From Micromonospora wenchangensis (lineage in GTDB: Bacteria > Actinomycetota > Actinomycetes > Mycobacteriales > Micromonosporaceae), in the NCBI RefSeq assembly GCF_002210435.1, contig NZ_MZMV01000023.1:43434-107433 (forward strand): DNA of 64,000 bases. The letters are read 5' to 3'. This document shows, in pieces, positions 60,170 through 64,000 of the stretch (position 1 is the stretch's first letter; the number at the start of each line of letters is the position of its first letter). A model generated the notes under the pieces. It worked only from the letters and a program-made list of their open reading frames with translations. It was not told the DNA's origin and ran no database searches. The position numbers and the translations under genes were made by a program.

Positions 60170-61468
60170 ATGGACGGTCACCGATTCGCCGTGTACCGGC
60201 TCCTGCCGCCCCCCGGACTGCCCCGGGCGATCGCGTACCAGACCGCCATGGTGGCCGTCGGCAGCGGCACGTTCCTCAGCGGCAGCATCGTGTTCTTCAC
60301 CGAGGTGCTCGGCCTCACCCCGGTGCAGATCGGGGTCGGTTTCTCGATCGCCGGGCTCGCCGGGGTGCTCACCTCGCTGCCGCTGGGCACGCTGGCCGAC
60401 CGGCTCGGCGGGCAGCGGTCCTGGGCGGCCGGTGCGCTCGGCGCGGCGGTGACGTTCGCCGCCTACCCGCTCGTGACGTCCTTCGTCGGTTTCGTGGTAC
60501 TGATGGTGGTGGCCGCGGCCACCGCCTCGTTCGCCAACGCCGGACGCACCGTCTACACCGCCGCCGCCCTGCCCGCCGCGGACCGGGTGCGCACGATGGC
60601 GTACGCGCGCTCGTACCTCAACGCCGGGTTCACCGTCGGCACCGGGCTCGGCGCGCTGGCCCTGGCGTTCGACTCGACCGCCGCGCTGGTCGCCATGGTG
60701 CTGTTCAACTCGGCGTTGTCACTGCTCAACGCCGTCCTGGTGGCCCGGCTGCCGGCCGCGCCGGCGGCGCGGCACGAACGCTCGGCCGGCCCCTCCCGGT
60801 GGGCGGTCCTCAGGGACGTGCCCTACGTGACGTCGGCGGTGCTCCTCGCCGTCATGATGTTCCACGCGGTGATCCTCATCGAGATCCTGCCGCTGTGGAC
60901 GATCACCCACACCGACGCTCCGAAGCCGCTGCTCGGCGCGATGCTGGCCCTGAACACGGTGCTGGTGATCAGCTTGCAGGTGCCGGCGGCGCGGGGTGCG
61001 GACTCGCTCACCGGCGCGGCCCGCCTGATCCGCCGCGGCGCTCTGGTCACGGCGGTCGCCTGCCCGGTGGCCGCGGTCGCCGGGCGGACCGGCGGCTGGT
61101 GGACCGTCGTCGCGCTGATCGGGGTCGTGGTGCTGGTGACGACGACGGAACTGTGGTTCTCGGCGGCACTCTGGTACTTCCAGACCACGGTGCCGCCCGC
61201 CGCGGAGCGTGGCGCGTACCTCGGCACGGCGCAGACCATCAGCTCGGCGGCGGACGTCTTCGCCCCGGTCGGACTGACCCTGCTCGCGGTCGGCACCGGC
61301 GGCTGGGGCTGGTGGGTCGTCGCCGCGATCTTCGTCGGCTGTGCGCTCGCCGCCGGTCCGGTCGTCGGCTGGGTGGCCCGCACGCCCCGCACCGACGGGC
61401 ACACCGGCGCGGCGACGGCGGGACCCGATCCGGGTTCCGGGACCGCGGCACGCCCCGCCTCCGGTTGA
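60170..61468 (+). CDS. MFS transporter
   Basis: The 432-residue protein has 12 predicted membrane helices and the MFS motif A-like GTLADRLGGQRSW between helices 2 and 3 (near 78). It is likely a proton-coupled exporter. The C-terminal tail (about 30 residues) is Gly/Thr-rich and hydrophilic. It is 70 bp upstream of the MbtH gene and points at the NRPS, so it probably exports the peptide product, which is inference from position. Confidence 0.88.
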   Translation: MDGHRFAVYRLLPPPGLPRAIAYQTAMVAVGSGTFLSGSIVFFTEVLGLTPVQIGVGFSIAGLAGVLTSLPLGTLADRLGGQRSWAAGALGAAVTFAAYPLVTSFVGFVVLMVVAAATASFANAGRTVYTAAALPAADRVRTMAYARSYLNAGFTVGTGLGALALAFDSTAALVAMVLFNSALSLLNAVLVARLPAAPAARHERSAGPSRWAVLRDVPYVTSAVLLAVMMFHAVILIEILPLWTITHTDAPKPLLGAMLALNTVLVISLQVPAARGADSLTGAARLIRRGALVTAVACPVAAVAGRTGGWWTVVALIGVVVLVTTTELWFSAALWYFQTTVPPAAERGAYLGTAQTISSAADVFAPVGLTLLAVGTGGWGWWVVAAIFVGCALAAGPVVGWVARTPRTDGHTGAATAGPDPGSGTAARPASG

Positions 61469-61538
61469 CGGCGCAGGACCGGCGAACTCCTTGACAGCAC
61501 ATCGACGCGTTGAAATCCTTCGGGCGGAAGGGGGTCCG

Positions 61539-61757
61539 ATGGGCGCTGACGATGACACCCGGACGTACGCCGTGGTCGTGAACGACGAGGAACAGTTCTC
61601 GATCTGGTGGGACGACCGGGAACTGCCCGCCGGCTGGCGTCGTGAGGGCACCACCGGGTCACGCGACGAGTGTCTCGCCCACATCGACGAGGTGTGGACG
61701 GACATGCGGCCGCTGTCGTTGCGGCGGTGGATGGACGAGCACGCCACCAGCGGCTGA
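61539..61757 (+). CDS. MbtH-like protein
   Basis: The 72-residue protein has all MbtH hallmarks: NDEEQFSIWWDDRELPAGW (about 17-35), then DECLAHIDEVWTDMRPLSLR to RRWM. MbtH proteins bind and activate or stabilise NRPS adenylation domains. ATG 61539 has GAAGGGGG upstream. It lies 21 bp before the NRPS gene, so the two are almost certainly co-transcribed, and it serves the adenylation domain encoded just downstream. Confidence 0.95.
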   Translation: MGADDDTRTYAVVVNDEEQFSIWWDDRELPAGWRREGTTGSRDECLAHIDEVWTDMRPLSLRRWMDEHATSG

Positions 61758-61778
61758 CATCGTGACGGGCGAGGGCGC

Positions 61779-64000
61779 ATGAACGGCAGTCCCCAGCGGT
61801 ATCCGGCCCTCGCCGTGCAACGCGGGATGGTGCTGCAGACGCTCCGGCAGCCCGACGCCGGGATCGACGTCCAGCAGGTCACCCTCGCCTGGGACGGTCC
61901 GCCGGACCGGGACGCCTTCGCCGCCGCCTGGCAGGCCGCGACCGGCCGGCACGCGGTGCTGCGTACGGCCTTCGAGGTCGACGGTGAGCACGGCGTGGTC
62001 CAGGTCGTCCACCCCGCCGTGCCGCCCGACCTGCGGTGGCGGGACGCGACGGTCGACGGGTTCCTGCCCACCGACCGGCGCGAACCCTTCGACGTCGGCC
62101 GGGCACCCCTGCTGCGGGTCACCGTCCTGGGTGACCACCACGTCGTCGTCACGTTCCACCACGCGATCCTCGACGGCCGTTCCACCCGGATGCTGCTCGA
62201 CGAGGTCTTCGCCGACTACGCCGCGCGTCGCGCCGGCCGGCCGCCGCACCCGCCGCACCGGCCGCCGTTCGTGGACTTCGTGCGCTGGTGGGAGGCGCGC
62301 GACCCGGCCGCCGACGACGCGTTCTGGAAGGGGTACCTCGCCGACGCCCCGATCCCCCGGGCCCTCCCGGGCCGGCTGGACACCGCCACGGCCGCCGGCG
62401 CGCGCAGCGTGCCGGCGGCGCACGAGATCATCCTGACCCGACCCGACTCCGACCGGGTCCGCGCCGCCGCCGCGCACGCCGACGTCAGCGTCGGTGTGCT
62501 GGTCCACGCGGCCTGGGCGCTGCTGCGCGGCGCGTACGGCGGCGTGGACGACGTCACCGTCGCGGTCACCAGATCCTGCCGGTACGGCAGCGTCCCGGAC
62601 GCCGGGCAGATCCTCGGGCTGCTCCTGACCACGGTGCCCCTGCGGATCCGGCTCGACCGGCGGTGGCCGGTGCGCCGGTTGCTCGCCGACGTGGCCGACC
62701 GGATCCGGCAGCTCCGCGCGCACCAGCTCACACCGCTGCACCACATCCTCGGTCAGGCGGGGTTGATACCCGACACGCCGCTGCTGGACAGCCTCGTGGT
62801 GTTCGAACGGCAGACCCTGGCCACGGCCCTGGCCGAGGGCGGGCCGGAGCCGGCCCGACGCTCCGCCCGGGTGCACCGGCTGCCCGGCTGGCCGTTGACG
62901 GTGCACGCCTTCGACGAACCGGAGCTGCGCCTGGGCGTGACGTGGGACGCCGCCCGGCTGCTGGACGCCTCCGCCCGGCGGATCCTCGCCCAACTGCACC
63001 GCACCGTGTGCGAGATCGCCGAGCAGCCGGACGCCGCCCTGGCCGACCTGGATCTCGGTGCCGCCGCCGAGGCGCCGCTGCGCGCCGCCTGGAACGCCAC
63101 CCGACGGCCCTATCCCCGGCAGGCGTCGATCCCCGACGTCTTCGCGGCCCGGGTGGCCGACGACCCGGACGCCCCCGCGCTGGTGGTCGGTGACCGCACG
63201 GTCGGGTACGCGGAACTGGACCGCGCGGCCGACCGGCTGGCCGGGACGCTACGCGGGCACGGGGTGACCGGGGAGAATCCGGTCGCCGTGCTGCTGCCCC
63301 GGGGCGAACCACTGATCCGGGCCCTGCTCGGGGTGCTCAAGGCCGGCGGGGCGTACCTGCCGGTGGACCCGACCACCCCGCCGGCCCGGATCGCGGGCCT
63401 CCTCGCCGCCAGCGGCACCCGGCTGCTGCTGACCACCCCGGCGACCGCCGCCGGCCTGCCCGACCTGGGGCCGGTCCGGGTGCTGGACGTCGACACCCCG
63501 GCCGGGGACCCGGTGCCGGCCGGTCCGCCGCCACGGATCCACCCGTTGCAGCTCGCCTGCGTCCTGCACACCTCCGGCTCGACCGGGGCACCCAAGCGGG
63601 TCGGCATCACCCACCGGGGCGTGGTGCGGCTGGTGACCGGCCCCGACTTCGCCACCCTCGGCCCCGGCGAGCGGCTGCTCCAGTTCGCCCCGACCGCGTT
63701 CGACGCCTCCACCTGGGAGATCTGGGGTGCGCTGCTGACCGGCGCCGCCGCGGTGGTCGCACCGCCGGACCCGGTGGACCTGACCGGCCTGACCGCGCTG
63801 ATCCGCGACGGTGGGGTCACCGTCGCCTTCCTCACCGCCGGGCTGTTCCGGCAGCTCGCCGGAACCGACGTCACGGCGCTGGCGGGAGTGCGGCAGTTGC
63901 TCACCGGTGGGGACGTGGCCGACCCGGGCACGGTCCGTGCCGTGCTCGCCGCCCGCGGCGGGCTCCCGCTGGTCAATGCGTACGGGCCGACCGAGAACGC
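61779..64000 (+). CDS. Nonribosomal peptide synthetase, N-terminal C-A (continues past window)
   Basis: The open frame from ATG 61779 (after GAGGGCGC) is still open at the window end, giving at least 740 residues. Residues 1-440 are a condensation domain with HHAILDG (127-133). From about 450 an adenylation domain begins (DVFAARVADDPDAPALVVGD), with LKAGGAYLPVDP, LHTSGSTGAPKRVGITHRG (the usual Gly after PK is Arg here), FDASTWEIWGALLTGA and NAYGPTEN at the edge. The visible specificity-pocket positions read Asp, Ala, Trp, Phe, Leu, Gly, Ala, close to leucine-activating codes, but this is a hand alignment. An N-terminal C domain with no preceding A domain may be a starter type that takes an acyl group. 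The remaining domains are outside. Confidence 0.93.
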   Translation, partial: MNGSPQRYPALAVQRGMVLQTLRQPDAGIDVQQVTLAWDGPPDRDAFAAAWQAATGRHAVLRTAFEVDGEHGVVQVVHPAVPPDLRWRDATVDGFLPTDRREPFDVGRAPLLRVTVLGDHHVVVTFHHAILDGRSTRMLLDEVFADYAARRAGRPPHPPHRPPFVDFVRWWEARDPAADDAFWKGYLADAPIPRALPGRLDTATAAGARSVPAAHEIILTRPDSDRVRAAAAHADVSVGVLVHAAWALLRGAYGGVDDVTVAVTRSCRYGSVPDAGQILGLLLTTVPLRIRLDRRWPVRRLLADVADRIRQLRAHQLTPLHHILGQAGLIPDTPLLDSLVVFERQTLATALAEGGPEPARRSARVHRLPGWPLTVHAFDEPELRLGVTWDAARLLDASARRILAQLHRTVCEIAEQPDAALADLDLGAAAEAPLRAAWNATRRPYPRQASIPDVFAARVADDPDAPALVVGDRTVGYAELDRAADRLAGTLRGHGVTGENPVAVLLPRGEPLIRALLGVLKAGGAYLPVDPTTPPARIAGLLAASGTRLLLTTPATAAGLPDLGPVRVLDVDTPAGDPVPAGPPPRIHPLQLACVLHTSGSTGAPKRVGITHRGVVRLVTGPDFATLGPGERLLQFAPTAFDASTWEIWGALLTGAAAVVAPPDPVDLTGLTALIRDGGVTVAFLTAGLFRQLAGTDVTALAGVRQLLTGGDVADPGTVRAVLAARGGLPLVNAYGPTEN

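Noticed and set aside
1..64000. rRNA, tRNA or tmRNA genes
   Set aside because: No stretch with a recognisable tRNA arm pattern or rRNA sequence was noticed; a covariance-model scan would be needed to exclude a single tRNA.

Overview
The window reads as chromosome from a filamentous actinobacterium, most likely Micromonosporaceae (Micromonospora-like). The DNA is very GC-rich and third codon positions are almost all G or C. GTG starts and stop/start overlaps (ATGA, GTGA) are common, and the gene set is typical of that group: AfsR/SARP and large LuxR regulators, MmyB-type XRE regulators, an MbtH-NRPS locus, Tat- and Sec-exported enzymes, and many TetR/oxidoreductase pairs. The family assignment is inference from gene content. 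I recognised no rRNA, tRNA or CRISPR array.

Layout. (1) 1-6.1 kb: a tightly overlapping plus-strand operon encoding an HTTM-like membrane/hydrolase fusion, a small DUF5819-like protein, a methyltransferase, an ABC exporter and an FAD oxidoreductase. (2) 6.2-13.9 kb: a GNAT acetyltransferase whose 3' end runs into a transposase relic, an XRE/hydrolase divergent pair, a LuxR-type ATPase regulator, and a secreted protein with a calcium-binding-type repeat. (3) 13.9-20.3 kb: an MFS drug exporter, an epoxide hydrolase with its divergent WYL regulator and a clear operator, a xylulokinase, and a secreted pectate lyase. (4) 20.3-30 kb: an IS5-family relic, a small SH3-like secreted protein, a 1414-residue exported protein combining a CdtB-like nuclease domain, ricin-type lectin, SGNH hydrolase and ten FG-GAP-type repeats, a secreted protein of three tandem repeats, and an AfsR-type regulator. 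(5) 30-38.2 kb: two DJ-1/PfpI proteins, an NmrA/TetR pair, a membrane-anchored serine hydrolase, a two-component system and a MerR regulator. (6) 38.3-47 kb: a minus-strand molybdenum hydroxylase operon (2Fe-2S, FAD/4Fe-4S, a frameshifted Mo subunit, XdhC, MocA), preceded by LtrA, a methyltransferase, an esterase and an ABM monooxygenase. (7) 47-60 kb: a ferritin-like protein, a second LuxR ATPase regulator, AraC, then a run of regulator/enzyme pairs (XRE-AKR, TetR-hydrolase, TetR-ADH, TetR-O-methyltransferase, HxlR-MDR). (8) 60.1 kb to the end: an MFS exporter, an MbtH protein and the start (C-A) of a nonribosomal peptide synthetase that continues outside the window.

How the parts fit. Regions 2, 3, 5 and 7 are mostly small stress or detoxification units, each carrying its own regulator, and inverted-repeat operators can be read in several of the divergent spacers. 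Regions 3-4 are an export and polysaccharide-degradation zone. The two loci most likely to make or modify specialised molecules are the first operon and the NRPS at the right edge. The most unusual single gene is the CdtB/ricin/SGNH/FG-GAP fusion at 21281-25525.
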